From Cyanobium sp. PCC 7001 (GTDB lineage Bacteria > Cyanobacteriota > Cyanobacteriia > PCC-6307 > Cyanobiaceae): a stretch of DNA of 64,000 bases. Positions 1 through 9,616 of this stretch are shown one piece after another (the stretch's first letter is position 1; each line of letters starts with the position of its first letter). The DNA is taken from positions 1,282,483 through 1,346,482 of the forward strand of contig NZ_DS990556.1 of assembly GCF_000155635.1 (NCBI RefSeq). The letters are read 5' to 3'. The notes under the pieces were generated by a model. The model did no database searches and was not told the origin of the DNA. It was given only the letters and a program-made list of their open reading frames with translations. The translations under genes and the position numbers were made by a program.

Positions 1-43
1 TCCTCTCCAACTCCAACTCCCACTCCCCCGCCGCCACCGAGCC

Positions 44-646
44 ATGCCCATTGGCACCCCCAGCGTTCCCTACCGCCTGCCCGGCAGCCAGTACGAGCGC
101 TGGGTCGACATCTACACCCGCCTGGGGGTGGAGCGGATCCTGTTCATGGGGTCGGAGGTGAACGACGCCGTGGCCAATGCCCTCGTGGCCCAGATGCTGT
201 ATCTCGATTCGGAGGACAGCTCCAAGCCGATCTACCTGTACATCAACTCCCCTGGGGGTTCGGTGACGGCCGGTCTGGCCATCTACGACACGATGCAGTA
301 CGTCAAGAGCGACGTGGTGACCATCTGCGTGGGCCTGGCCGCGTCGATGGGTGCCTTCCTGCTGGGCGCCGGCACCAAGGGCAAGCGGCTCGCCCTGCCC
401 CACAGCCGCATCATGATTCACCAGCCCCTGGGCGGCACCAGCCAGCGGCAGGCCAGCGACATCGCCATCGAGGCCAAGGAGATCCTGCGCATCAAGGACA
501 TGCTCAACCACAGCATGGCCGACATGACCGGCCAGCCCTTCGAGAAGATCGAGAAGGACACTGACCGCGACTACTTCCTCAGCGCCGCCGAGGCCAAGGA
601 CTACGGCCTGATCGACAGGGTGATCGCCCATCCCAGCGAGGCCTGA
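44..646 (+). CDS. clpP: ATP-dependent Clp protease proteolytic subunit (ClpP3-type)
   Basis: Serine peptidase subunit that forms the barrel of the Clp protease and works with a Clp ATPase chaperone. The 200 residues match normal ClpP length. The catalytic Ser is at 101 in GLAASMGAF, the His at 126 in MIHQPLGG, and the Asp lies in the DTDRDYF box at about 172-176, so this is an active ClpP and not the inactive ClpR paralogue. In cyanobacteria this version usually follows clpR and precedes ilvC. ilvC is indeed next; clpR would lie upstream of the window. The first 43 bases are non-coding. Confidence 0.95.
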   Translation: MPIGTPSVPYRLPGSQYERWVDIYTRLGVERILFMGSEVNDAVANALVAQMLYLDSEDSSKPIYLYINSPGGSVTAGLAIYDTMQYVKSDVVTICVGLAASMGAFLLGAGTKGKRLALPHSRIMIHQPLGGTSQRQASDIAIEAKEILRIKDMLNHSMADMTGQPFEKIEKDTDRDYFLSAAEAKDYGLIDRVIAHPSEA

Positions 647-714
647 ACTCGCACGGTTGGGCCAACGGATGAGCCAACGGATGAGCAACAGGAGCGGGCC
701 GGGCACTTGCGTAA

Positions 715-1746
<1,032 letters not shown>

Positions 1747-1762
1747 GCCGGAGTCGGGGGCC

Positions 1763-2818
1763 ATGCGCCTCCCGTCCCTTCCCCCCGCGCTGCTCTGGGG
1801 CTCCAGCCAGGCCGGCAGCAGCCTCACCCTGGCCGCCACGGCCTGGCTGGTGAGCGGGCTCAGCCCTTCGCCCCTGATCAACAGCCTGCTGCCGGCCTTG
1901 GCCACCCTGCCCGTGCTGCTGCCCTTGCAGCGCCGTCCCGCGGGCTACGCACTGCAGCTGGCTGCGGTGCTGGCCCTGCTGGGGGCAGGCATCGGCCAGC
2001 TCAGCGGTGGCGTGCCCCGCGCCGTGCTGCTGCCGCTGTGCCTGCTGGCGGTGCTGCTGTTCGGCCTCGGGCTGGAGATGAGCCAGCTGCCCCTGCAGCG
2101 CCAGCTGCTGCGCTGGCGGGGCAGCACGATCCAGGGTCTGCGCCGGGGCACCGACCTGGGGGCGCTGCTGGGCCACCTGCTCACCGCCCTGCTGTTCCCG
2201 GCGGCGCTGCAGTTCGCGCCGGCCCTGCTGCTCCTGCTGCCCCTGGGCGTGCCCGTGGTGCGCGGGGCCGAGGCTCCGGAGGAACAGCCCCCCGCCGGCG
2301 CTGCCGCCCACGCCATTCCCTTCAGCCGCCACGCCGCCCTGCAAGGGCTGCTGTTCGGCAGCCTCTTCGCCCTGCTCCCCCTCTGGGTGCGGCAGGTGGG
2401 AGCCGGCAACTGCTTCGACTTCGGCATGGTGCTGGCGGCCTACGGGCTCGGCCGCGGCGTCACGGGGCTGCTGCCGAGCCTGGCCGGCCCCCTGCGCTAC
2501 GGGCTGATGGCTGCCCTGCTGGCGCTGGGCCAGCTCACGCCCGGCTGGGCCACCGTGCTGCTGTTTCTTCCCCTCGGCGCCCTGGCCGCCGCCAGCGATG
2601 CTGCCCTGGTGGAGGCAATGGCTCAGCTGGGAGACGCCCCGTTGCGCTGGCAGGTGCTGCAGCACTCGGGGGCCATCGGCGGCCTGGCGGGCAGCCTGGG
2701 CATGGGGCTGCTCAGCCAGGCCCTGGGGCTGGGGCTGGCCCTGCCGCTGCAGCTGCTGGCCTTCCTGGCGGTGGCCTGGCCCCTGGGGCGGCAGGCGCTG
2801 CGGCCGGCCCGCCGCTGA
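1763..2818 (+). CDS. Multi-pass membrane protein, MFS-transporter-like
   Basis: A 351-residue, very hydrophobic protein with about ten predicted membrane segments, rich in Leu, Ala and Gly. Short Arg-rich loops fit a transporter of the major facilitator type, but I see no diagnostic MFS signature, so substrate and family are uncertain. It sits between ilvC (16 bp upstream) and cbiB (3 bp downstream), so all three are probably co-transcribed. The N-terminus begins directly with a hydrophobic stretch after MRLPSLPPALLWGS. Confidence 0.7.
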   Translation: MRLPSLPPALLWGSSQAGSSLTLAATAWLVSGLSPSPLINSLLPALATLPVLLPLQRRPAGYALQLAAVLALLGAGIGQLSGGVPRAVLLPLCLLAVLLFGLGLEMSQLPLQRQLLRWRGSTIQGLRRGTDLGALLGHLLTALLFPAALQFAPALLLLLPLGVPVVRGAEAPEEQPPAGAAAHAIPFSRHAALQGLLFGSLFALLPLWVRQVGAGNCFDFGMVLAAYGLGRGVTGLLPSLAGPLRYGLMAALLALGQLTPGWATVLLFLPLGALAAASDAALVEAMAQLGDAPLRWQVLQHSGAIGGLAGSLGMGLLSQALGLGLALPLQLLAFLAVAWPLGRQALRPARR

Positions 2819-2821
2819 GCG

Positions 2822-3859
2822 ATGGGCCCCGAACCGCTCGAACCGCTGCTGCCGCTGGGGGCGGTGATCGCCGCCGCCGCACTCGACCGCCTGCTCGGCG
2901 ATCCCCGCCGCTGGCTGCATCCGGTGCAGGTGATGGGCTGGCTGATCGGCCGGCTGCGGCAGGGGGCGGAGCTCTGGGCCGGCGACCGGCCGGGGCGGCT
3001 GCGCTGGGCCGGCATCGCCATCACCCTGGCGGTGGTGGGCCTGAGTGGGGCGAGCGGCTGGCTGCTGGAGACCTGGGCCAGCGGCAGTGTCCTGGGGCAG
3101 GCGGTGCTGGTGATCGCCCTGGCCAGCGCCCTGGCCGGCAGGAGTCTGGAGCAGGAGGTGCAGGCCGTGCTCGCCCTGAGTGAGGTGGAACAGCGGAATC
3201 TGGAGCCGGCCCGCCGGCGCCTGAGCTGGATCGTGGGGCGCGACACGGCGGAACTCGACCGCCGCGGGATCCTGCGGGCCCTGGCCGAAACCGCCAGTGA
3301 GAACGCCGTGGACGGGCTGTTCGCGCCTCTGTTCTGGATGCTGGTCGGCGCCGCGCTCGGCGGACTGGTGCCCGGGGCGCCGGGTCCTCTGTGCCTGGCC
3401 TGGACCTTCAAGGCCGCCAGCACACTGGATTCGATGCTGGGCTACCGCCGCGGCCGGCTCACCTGGCTGGGCACGGCCGGCGCCCAGCTGGATGATCTGC
3501 TGGTGTGGCTGCCCTGCCGGCTGGTGGCCCTCACCCTGCCCTTGGCGGGCGGCCCAGGCCCGGTGCGGGCCTGGGGTGTGCTGCGCCGGGCCCTGCGGGA
3601 CGGAGCGCCGGATCCCTCCCCGAACGCCGGGGTGTCCCAGGCGGCCTATGCCCACGTGGTGGGGGTGCAGCTGGGGGGCATCAACCGCTACGGCGGCCTT
3701 GAGAAGCCCAAGCCGCTGCTGGCCGCCGGATCACCGCCGCCGGATCAGGCCAGCGTTGAGGCCATGCTGCGACTCTCCCGGCGGCTGGAGGGTCTGTGGC
3801 TGGGAGCGGGGCTGCTCACTGGGATCCTGACCCTGTTCATCACGAAAGCTCTCAGCTGA
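2822..3859 (+). CDS. cbiB: Adenosylcobinamide-phosphate synthase CbiB/CobD
   Basis: Integral membrane enzyme of cobalamin synthesis that attaches the aminopropanol linker to adenosylcobyric acid. Family signatures seen are the N-terminal LDRLLGDPRRWLHPVQVMG, the central ETASENAVDGLFAPLFW and KAASTLDSMLGYR, and DPSPNAGVSQAAYAHVVGVQLGG near the C-terminus. The 345 residues include several membrane segments, as usual. The ATG is 3 bp after the stop of the preceding membrane protein. Unicellular cyanobacteria of this group make pseudocobalamin, which agrees with the gene being present. Confidence 0.93.
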   Translation: MGPEPLEPLLPLGAVIAAAALDRLLGDPRRWLHPVQVMGWLIGRLRQGAELWAGDRPGRLRWAGIAITLAVVGLSGASGWLLETWASGSVLGQAVLVIALASALAGRSLEQEVQAVLALSEVEQRNLEPARRRLSWIVGRDTAELDRRGILRALAETASENAVDGLFAPLFWMLVGAALGGLVPGAPGPLCLAWTFKAASTLDSMLGYRRGRLTWLGTAGAQLDDLLVWLPCRLVALTLPLAGGPGPVRAWGVLRRALRDGAPDPSPNAGVSQAAYAHVVGVQLGGINRYGGLEKPKPLLAAGSPPPDQASVEAMLRLSRRLEGLWLGAGLLTGILTLFITKALS

Positions 3860-3908
3860 TTGCCGTGCATCAAGGATCTGCCGAAGCTGCTGTCACGTTG
3901 CTGGGCCC

Positions 3909-4151
3909 ATGCCGATTCGCGAACTCCTCGAAGAAGCCCTCCAGGAGCCGGACATCGGGACCACTGCCTGTTTCCGGTGGCATGCCACGCCCGTGGGCAT
4001 CGCGGCCCTCTGGCATGCGGGCAAGGCGCCCACCGCTCCCCCTTACGAGGATGCGCTGAAGGAGGGACTGCAGGTGGGCCTGGACCTCAGCCGGGAGGAA
4101 CGGGAGTTTCACCAGATCAGCTCAGGACTGGTGCTGCTCTTCCACTCCTGA
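3909..4151 (+). CDS. Small conserved-type hypothetical protein
   Basis: An 80-residue acidic protein starting MPIRELLEEALQEPDIG and ending in a hydrophobic GLVLLFHS. I do not recognise a family. Its amino-acid composition is more protein-like than the antisense frame over the same bases (3870-4112), which is Arg/Gly-rich. Its 3' end overlaps the end of the convergent YciI-like gene by 30 bp. Function unknown. Confidence 0.5.
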   Translation: MPIRELLEEALQEPDIGTTACFRWHATPVGIAALWHAGKAPTAPPYEDALKEGLQVGLDLSREEREFHQISSGLVLLFHS

Positions 4152-4493
4152 TCGTCCAGCGCTTTCTGATCGTCCAGCTCTGAACCCGTCTTCACTGGCG
4201 CCGGGGCTGCCGTACACCGTGGCCCAGGCGTGCAGCGTCCAGCGCACGCAGCCCCGCCGGATCAGCGGGTCCTGGCGCACCAGAGCATCGGCCTGCTCCC
4301 AGGTGTCGGCCCAGAACAGCAGCATGCCGCCGGCCCCATCCCCATTGCAGCCGCGGCGATCGGCCCAGTAGCCGCTCACGGGCCGGTGCCCCTGCTGCTC
4401 CAGCTGGGCCAGCCAGGCGAGATGCTCCGGCACCACCGCATCGAAGCGGGATTTGGTCACGATCCCCTCCTCCAGCTTCACGAACCAGGCCAT
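4122..4493 (-). CDS. YciI-family protein
   Basis: Small ferredoxin-like-fold protein of the YCII-related family. The start MAWFVKLEEGIV, the motif AWLAQLEQQGHRPVSGYWAD and the central WADTWEQADALVRQDPLIR are typical: an N-terminal beta strand, a conserved His/Asp region and the D-P-hydrophobic turn. I prefer the ATG at 4493 over the one at 4505 because the family begins at MAWF. The final roughly 25 residues (after ATVYGSPGA) look like a low-complexity extension and may be a recent read-through. The biochemical role in cyanobacteria is unknown. Confidence 0.75.
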   Translation of the reverse strand: MAWFVKLEEGIVTKSRFDAVVPEHLAWLAQLEQQGHRPVSGYWADRRGCNGDGAGGMLLFWADTWEQADALVRQDPLIRRGCVRWTLHAWATVYGSPGASEDGFRAGRSESAGRSGVEEQHQS

Positions 4494-4555
4494 GGCCCGA
4501 CCCACACGCTGCTCACCAAATCGGTGCTCACCAGGCCCGCCGACGCCGACGCCAC

Positions 4556-4783
4556 TCAGGCCTCAGGAGCCTGGTCGCTCGAGGCCGCACAGCCGGCCGG
4601 CGCCCGCAGCCCTTCGAACAGATCCCCCAGCAGGGTGGCCATCTCGGGGGGCAACGTGGCCACCGGCACCGAATCGGCGGCCAGCACCACCATGGCGCAG
4701 GCATCCATCAGCCGGGAGGCCTCCTGGGCGTTCAACGAGACCAGGAACTGGCCGTCGCACTGGGTGATCCGCATCACCGTCAC
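4556..4783 (-). CDS. Small conserved cyanobacterial-type hypothetical protein
   Basis: A 75-residue protein with beta-alpha character (MRITQCDGQFLVSLNAQEA, then RLMDACAMVVLAADSVP). An internal ATG three codons in (MRITQCD) is an equally good start. Composition and codon use look coding. I do not know a function. It lies 51 bp upstream of the YciI-like gene on the same strand and may be co-transcribed with it. Confidence 0.55.
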   Translation of the reverse strand: MTVMRITQCDGQFLVSLNAQEASRLMDACAMVVLAADSVPVATLPPEMATLLGDLFEGLRAPAGCAASSDQAPEA

Positions 4784-5129
4784 CAGGCTGCTGGAGCTGA
4801 ATCCAACCTAGACACGGCACCAGGAGGGTGCCACGGGCACATCCGCGCGTAACCCAGTCGCCATGGGCTCGATTGGCGCCTGCCGCGGCACCGCCCAAGG
4901 CAACAGCCATGCCAACGGCAACCCGACAGGCACGAGCAGCGACGGGCCCCATCCTGAGAAGCGCCGTTCACGGTCTGTAATACGATTGTGACGAAGACGT
5001 TCCTCGGGCGGGCACCATCCGGTTACCGCCTTTTTCATGGGCTGCGCCCAGGGCTCTGGTCCGAACCCAGGCCTGCTCCGACCCTGGGGATCGTGACCGT
5101 CAGGCCGGGCCTTGAACAGCGGATCGAAA
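4784..5129. other. Intergenic stretch without a supported gene
   Basis: About 345 bp between the small minus-strand gene and tRNA-Ser. Several overlapping short frames exist, but none has protein-like composition or a convincing start. I see no clear terminator or promoter. Confidence 0.5.
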
Positions 5130-5214
5130 CGGAGAGGGTGGGATTCGAACCCACGGAAGGTTGCCCTTCAAACGATTTCGAGTCGTTCGCTTTCGACCAC
5201 TCAGCCACCTCTCC
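5130..5214 (-). tRNA. tRNA-Ser (anticodon CGA)
   Basis: Read on the minus strand, the 7-bp acceptor stem GGAGAGG pairs with CCTCTCC and is followed by discriminator G, a serine identity base. The anticodon loop is CTCGAAA inside the AACGA/TCGTT stem, and the anticodon CGA is the complement of 5178-5180. A long variable arm (GAAGGGCAACCTTC) and the T-loop GTTCGAATC complete a class II tRNA of 85 nt. No CCA is encoded. It lies just downstream of the broken comEC. Confidence 0.95.
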
Positions 5215-5254
5215 AGGTGGGAGCCCAGCGGGCCGCGGGCACTCTAAAGACCGG

Positions 5255-6640
5255 TCAGCCCCACCCCTGCTGCAACGAGCCACTGGGTCCCGTGGCCGCC
5301 CAGCCCGGAGGCAGTGGGGCGCCCCCTGTGGCTTCTGCGCCGTCACCGCCGCTGAGCCAGCCACCGCTCAGCCACACGGGTTGGTCGCGACTGGCGGGCA
5401 GTGACCGCCGCTCGGCGGGCCGTGGCCGAAAGCCGAGCCAGAGGCCTTCACCCACGGGCAGCGTTGGGGGCTCGGCCTGCTGCCGCCAGGCCCACAGCGC
5501 CTGACGATCGGGCAGCAGCAGCCAGCGGCGGGATCCCAGGGTCAGTCGCACCGCCCGGCTGTCCGCACTGAGGGCCTCCGCCACCAGGCCGGGGCTGCCC
5601 AGCCACTGTCCCTGCTGGAGCGGCGGACTGCCGTCCTCGCTGGCCAGCACCAGTCCGGCCTGAGCCTGCCAGCAGGCCGGTTCCGCCGCGGCCAGGGGAT
5701 CCAGCACCAGCACCCAGTCGAACCGGGCGACGCCGAACCCGGTGGCCAGCTGGCGTGCCCGGGAGCAGCTCAGCCCATCGGCCTGGGTGCTCACCAGCGC
5801 GGCCCGGCCCTGGTGGCGAGCCAGCAACAGGTCCCGCTGGCCCTGGTGCACCAGCACCAGCTGATCCCCCCGCAGCAGCGCCAGATGCCCCAGGGTCGCC
5901 AGCATCAGCAGCCCCGGCGCCAGGCGGCGCCACCAACGCGGCAGCCCAGACAGGCCGATGGAGCCCAGGGCGAGGGCCAGCAGCAGCACCAGCAAGGGAG
6001 TCGGGCGGCCCAGCTGCCACTGGGCCAGCGGCAGTGCGGCCACGGCCTTGACGATCCCCAGCACCACGCCCCCCAGCCAGGCCACCGGAGGCAGCAGCAC
6101 AGGGATCAGCCCGGGCAGCAGGGCCGCCAGCAGCGCCATGCCCATGGCCCCGAGGGTGAGCGGGGTGAGCAGGGGCGCCACCAGCAGATTGGCGGGCACG
6201 GCGTAGAGCGGCACCACGCCGAAGTGGAACAGCTGCAGCGGCAGGGTCCAGAGGGAGGCCGCCAGCGGCACGGCCATCGAGGCGGCCAACCAGGCCGGGC
6301 ATCGCTGCGGCAGGCGTTGGCGCAGGGCCTGTTCGAGGGGAGGGGCCGCCACAACGAGGGCCGCGGTGGCCACCACGCTGAGCTGGAAGCCCACATCGGC
6401 CAGCCAGGCCGGCTTCAGCAGCAGCAGCAGCAGGGCGCTGGCCATCAGGATCCCGAAGGGACGTCCCTGCTGGCCGCACTCGATCACGGCCAGCGCCATT
6501 CCGCCCATCAGGACGGCCCGCAGCACCGACGGCTGCGGACCAGCCAGCACCACGAACAGGACCATGGCCCCCAGGGCCAAAGCCAGCCGCGGCAGCCGGG
6601 GCAGGCGGCGACCCAGCGGCAGCACGGCACCCAGCAGCAC
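5255..6640 (-). pseudogene. comEC: comEC 3' part (C-terminal 461 residues), cut off by an inserted element
   Basis: C-terminal two thirds of the inner-membrane DNA-uptake channel ComEC/Rec2. Starting at the junction (V-L-L-G-A-V-L-P-L-G), it carries the rest of the Competence domain with many membrane helices (QPSVLRAVLMGG, LADVGFQLSVVAT are typical). A C-terminal region follows where a metallo-beta-lactamase-like domain is expected; its HxHxDH zinc motif is absent. Joined to 22431-23123 it gives one uninterrupted 692-residue frame. As it stands the frame extends 20 codons into the element and could start at an ATG there (6700), but it would lack the N-terminal third and is probably non-functional. 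Confidence 0.93.
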
Positions 6641-6659
6641 CCCTAGGGCGTCAAGCAAG
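6620..6659. other. attL: left junction of the comEC element
   Basis: Chromosomal half on the left, element half on the right, meeting at the dinucleotide AC (6639-6640). The element side contains CGTCAAGCAAG (6649-6659), starting 8 bp from the core. This is the inverted counterpart of CTTGCTTAACG at the same distance from the core in the right junction. The core was fixed by requiring that comEC be restored in frame. Confidence 0.85.
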
Positions 6660-6692
6660 ACCCCTGTGTCAACTGCCACCAGCGCCAGCGCC

Positions 6693-6893
6693 ATGACCAC
6701 AACCGCCCCAGATCAAGCCGCACGCGTGCTCAGCCAGCGAGACCTACTCCGCGAAGAAGGCTGCCCATGGGCCAACACCGAAACCCACGGCCTCTACCTG
6801 GCCATCAACGACTGGCTCGCCGACTACGGCTGGGCCTTCGGCCACATTGACCCCGACACCGCCAAGTACGAGGCCAACTTCTCTCGGCGCTAG
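6693..6893 (+). CDS. Small hypothetical protein at the left end of the element
   Basis: A 66-residue protein, MTTTAPDQAARVLSQRDLL to KYEANFSRR, with normal composition and several aromatic residues (WLADYGWAFGHID). No family recognised. It begins 53 bp inside the left junction. It overlaps, on the opposite strand, the 60-bp stretch that extends the comEC 3' frame. Confidence 0.5.
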   Translation: MTTTAPDQAARVLSQRDLLREEGCPWANTETHGLYLAINDWLADYGWAFGHIDPDTAKYEANFSRR

Positions 6894-7103
6894 CTCGGCT
6901 TGCACCCGAGCGTAAATTGACTTTGTGTAACAGGGAGAGCAGTTGGGTTTCTGCCCCATGAACCACAGCTAACTTTTGGATCTCGATCCTGAGATCTCAG
7001 GAGGGGGGGGGTTCGAGAATCAGACGATCACCGCCCGAATTGGCTATCGGAAAGGCAATGGCCGATGGGGGGTGAATCACAGAACCATCAAATACAGAGT
7101 TAG

Positions 7104-7742
7104 ATGCTTGTGACAACAGAGGATCTCGATGATAGCGTCAAAGAACTCCTTAGGCGCACAAAGAAAACCAGCAAGTCACGGTTCCGCGCCAGCGCTCGCC
7201 TTGAAAGGCACCACAAATTTTCGCAGTGGACTGTCGCGTTACTGTCCGCCGCCCTCGTACTAGTCCCGTTGGCCAAAGCGTTTGAAGTACAATTTAGAAT
7301 ATCCACTCAATACTTGAGCGCATTACAGGCAATTTTGGCAGTGTTGCTGCTCGCATACTCGCTGTTACTCGGCCAGGAGCGATTCATTTCTAGAGCAGAG
7401 GCAATGCATAGAAATGCTGTAGAGCTGGGACGCTTCGCCAGAAAGCTTGCCGGACTGGAATCATCTAATGTTGACGATAACTTGTATAGCGGGTTGGTAG
7501 AGGAATACTATAGCATTCTTGAGAAATACGAGAACCATACTTCTTCAGATTATTTGTATACACTTTTGCAAATTGAACGCCCGAGAACCACAGTTGGCCA
7601 TGTGCGCTATATCTTCATCTGGCTCAAGGCAACAGCATTGGACTTGATCTCCTATAGTCACTACATCGTAGTGCTAAGCTTTTCTTTTTATATTGTTTTT
7701 ATTATACTTTCAGCAGTCGTAAGAAGTGAAGGGGGCCAGTAA
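7104..7742 (+). CDS. SLATT-domain (SLATT_5-like) membrane effector protein
   Basis: A 212-residue protein. An N-terminal charged helix ends in RFRASARLERHHKFSQWT, followed by two adjacent membrane helices (about 45-63 and 72-91). Next comes the conserved cytoplasmic segment RAEAMHRNAVELGRFARKL and the KYENH box, with a third hydrophobic segment near the C-terminus (about 182-205). This order matches the SLATT family-5 two-TM effectors, which are predicted to form membrane pores and usually sit beside nucleotide-sensing or reverse-transcriptase defence genes. Here no such partner is adjacent. The gene is clearly AT-richer than its neighbours, suggesting separate acquisition as cargo. Function as an abortive-infection effector is inference. 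Confidence 0.75.
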   Translation: MLVTTEDLDDSVKELLRRTKKTSKSRFRASARLERHHKFSQWTVALLSAALVLVPLAKAFEVQFRISTQYLSALQAILAVLLLAYSLLLGQERFISRAEAMHRNAVELGRFARKLAGLESSNVDDNLYSGLVEEYYSILEKYENHTSSDYLYTLLQIERPRTTVGHVRYIFIWLKATALDLISYSHYIVVLSFSFYIVFIILSAVVRSEGGQ

Positions 7743-8033
7743 AGTGCACCCAGCCAGGCACTGCACTCGGCACCAACTGCTACGCAATTTGATCCAAGTG
7801 AGCTTGGTCACTAGACGGTGACACCTCAATGGGCATTGGGCTCATGCCCACTTGTCAGCCAACCTACATAGTGAAACTCACAGCTAGTATGACCAGCAGC
7901 AAAAAGCATCCCACCCGAGCGCAGCCCAGGCAAGGATGCGGAAGACGCTCTCCCCAATTATCCCGCTACGTCACCTGCCCTAACCACTGAATGGGCTATT
8001 GCGTGTAAAATTGACTCCCATAGTGCTGTATCA

Positions 8034-8783
8034 ATGGCCGGAGAAAAACCGAGCATCCTAAGCAAAGGATTACATCCTGATAATAGCAAGTCTGAAACGG
8101 CCGGAGGTTATGTTTCAGCAGAGAGCGGGCCTATTGGCAAGCGTGGCTACATAGAAACACCGGTAAAAGCTGCCGACGACCTACCTCAACCAGCCGACGA
8201 CGTTCCCGACGCCGAGATTGAGGAGCTGGTCACAGCCGAAGAGGAGACCCAGCCAGAAGGCGAAGACGGCACCCCGCCATGGGCTGAGGCTGCCCTCAAG
8301 CTCATTGATGAGGCGAAACTGCCAGGCGTTCCGACCCGCGAGAACGCCTTCCTGTCCTGGCTTGCCGAAAACACCACTGCGGCAGGTTGGTTACAGGCTC
8401 ACTATCCCCTACTTGCAGAGAAACTCGGCCTAGAGACGGCCTTACCGGTGGAACTATTCCGCGTCGCCCACGGGAAGGTCGAGGCCAGCCCCGCGCTTGG
8501 CCGCCAGCTCCTTGATACCAACCTCGATATTGAGACCATGGTGGCGATGGTGCCGTCTAAGGCTGCGCTGATTCGTAAGTCGATCGACCTTTGGCAGACC
8601 GACGCCGAGAAGCGGATGCGGGAGAAGTTGGAGGCGCTGAGGCTCACCAATGCCGAAAACGAGGTGCGGGATAAGGCACGTATCGCCGCCGTCGGTGCTC
8701 CCGCCCCCGCCGCCAGGCAACTGGAACGCCAGGCAGCAGAACGGAAGATCCTCAAGGCCGCACGCGCAGCGGGGCAGCTCTGA
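8034..8783 (+). CDS. Unknown element protein (249 aa)
   Basis: The first 90 residues are acidic and low-complexity (many Glu, Asp and Pro) and probably disordered. Residues 90-200 are a helical core, and a strongly charged C-terminal helix (about 200-249) is rich in Arg, Lys, Glu and Ala and likely a coiled coil. I recognise no family; a scaffold- or adaptor-like role would fit the shape but is a guess. It is the first of three plus-strand genes in a row; its stop overlaps the next start (TGATG at 8783). Confidence 0.65.
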   Translation: MAGEKPSILSKGLHPDNSKSETAGGYVSAESGPIGKRGYIETPVKAADDLPQPADDVPDAEIEELVTAEEETQPEGEDGTPPWAEAALKLIDEAKLPGVPTRENAFLSWLAENTTAAGWLQAHYPLLAEKLGLETALPVELFRVAHGKVEASPALGRQLLDTNLDIETMVAMVPSKAALIRKSIDLWQTDAEKRMREKLEALRLTNAENEVRDKARIAAVGAPAPAARQLERQAAERKILKAARAAGQL

Positions 8784-9616
8784 TGGGACGCCTCTCACCG
8801 CCTCGGCTTGGCTCGACAGTCAGTTACGACGGCCATGGTTGGCAGGTCACCGCACACCGCCCCGGTGGCGTCCTGGAGCTGGAGCACCATCAGGGCAGCC
8901 AATCCAACTTCATGGGTCGAGGCACGGTCTCCCGTGTCACCACGACGGCGAACGTCTCGGCCGTGACGGTGATGAGCCAGCCCCCGATCGTTCCGTCGAT
9001 CTTGGAGGACGGCCCGCCACGCATCACCGATAGCGAAGGCAACCTCATTACCTCCATGGCGTGCGGCTACCAAAAGCGGGGCTATGTAGCGGGAGGCGGC
9101 ATCGAAACCATGCCGACCCTGCTGGCCTTCGGTGCTGGCTCCATCGAGGCCAGCCAGCCATCGCCGGGGTCTGAGGCGTCCCACCGCACCGGACTCACCC
9201 TGATGGGTCCAAGCCTTCGGCATGACCGAGCAATCCTGCTCAGGGCGCTCCACGGGGGCAATGGCGCGGTGATTGTGGAGAAGGCCGACCGGTCGGGCCA
9301 GGTGTGCAGCCAGGCCATCCGGGTCGATGGCATCGAACGACCAACGATCCGATGCTCCATTCAGCACCCGGTCGCTGGTGACGTGGTGACGTTCTCAGCC
9401 GACACGCTCACCGGGACGAACACCACCGGGATGATCTGGCAGGAGTGGCGGATCTCCAGGCCCTATGCCACCCGGCGATGGGAGCCCTTCGTACCGGGCT
9501 GGCAAGTGCAGCTCTATCCCGGCCTGTGGCGGATTCGCTGCCTTGCCGGTGGGCAGCTCACTAGTGGAGAGGAGACAACCTCTGAGGCTGAGCTGAGGCT
9601 GGAGGTTGCACCATGA
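8783..9616 (+). CDS. Unknown element protein (277 aa), beta-rich
   Basis: Residues alternate in a beta-strand-like way with many Gly, Ser and Thr, and the N-terminus (SVTYDGHGWQV-like region) looks like a small barrel. The C-terminal 100 residues contain repeated WR or RW dipeptides (EWRISRPYATRRWEPF, GLWRIRCLAGG). No known family is recognised. Overlaps at both ends (ATG within the upstream stop, and an ATGA overlap downstream at 9613) show that it belongs to one transcription unit with its neighbours. A virion or packaging component is possible but unsupported. Confidence 0.62.
   Translation: MGRLSPPRLGSTVSYDGHGWQVTAHRPGGVLELEHHQGSQSNFMGRGTVSRVTTTANVSAVTVMSQPPIVPSILEDGPPRITDSEGNLITSMACGYQKRGYVAGGGIETMPTLLAFGAGSIEASQPSPGSEASHRTGLTLMGPSLRHDRAILLRALHGGNGAVIVEKADRSGQVCSQAIRVDGIERPTIRCSIQHPVAGDVVTFSADTLTGTNTTGMIWQEWRISRPYATRRWEPFVPGWQVQLYPGLWRIRCLAGGQLTSGEETTSEAELRLEVAP

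Noticed and set aside
4808..5038. Possible small minus-strand secreted protein (MKKAVTGWCPPEER)
   Set aside because: Composition is not protein-like beyond the first residues, and competing frames overlap it; no support.
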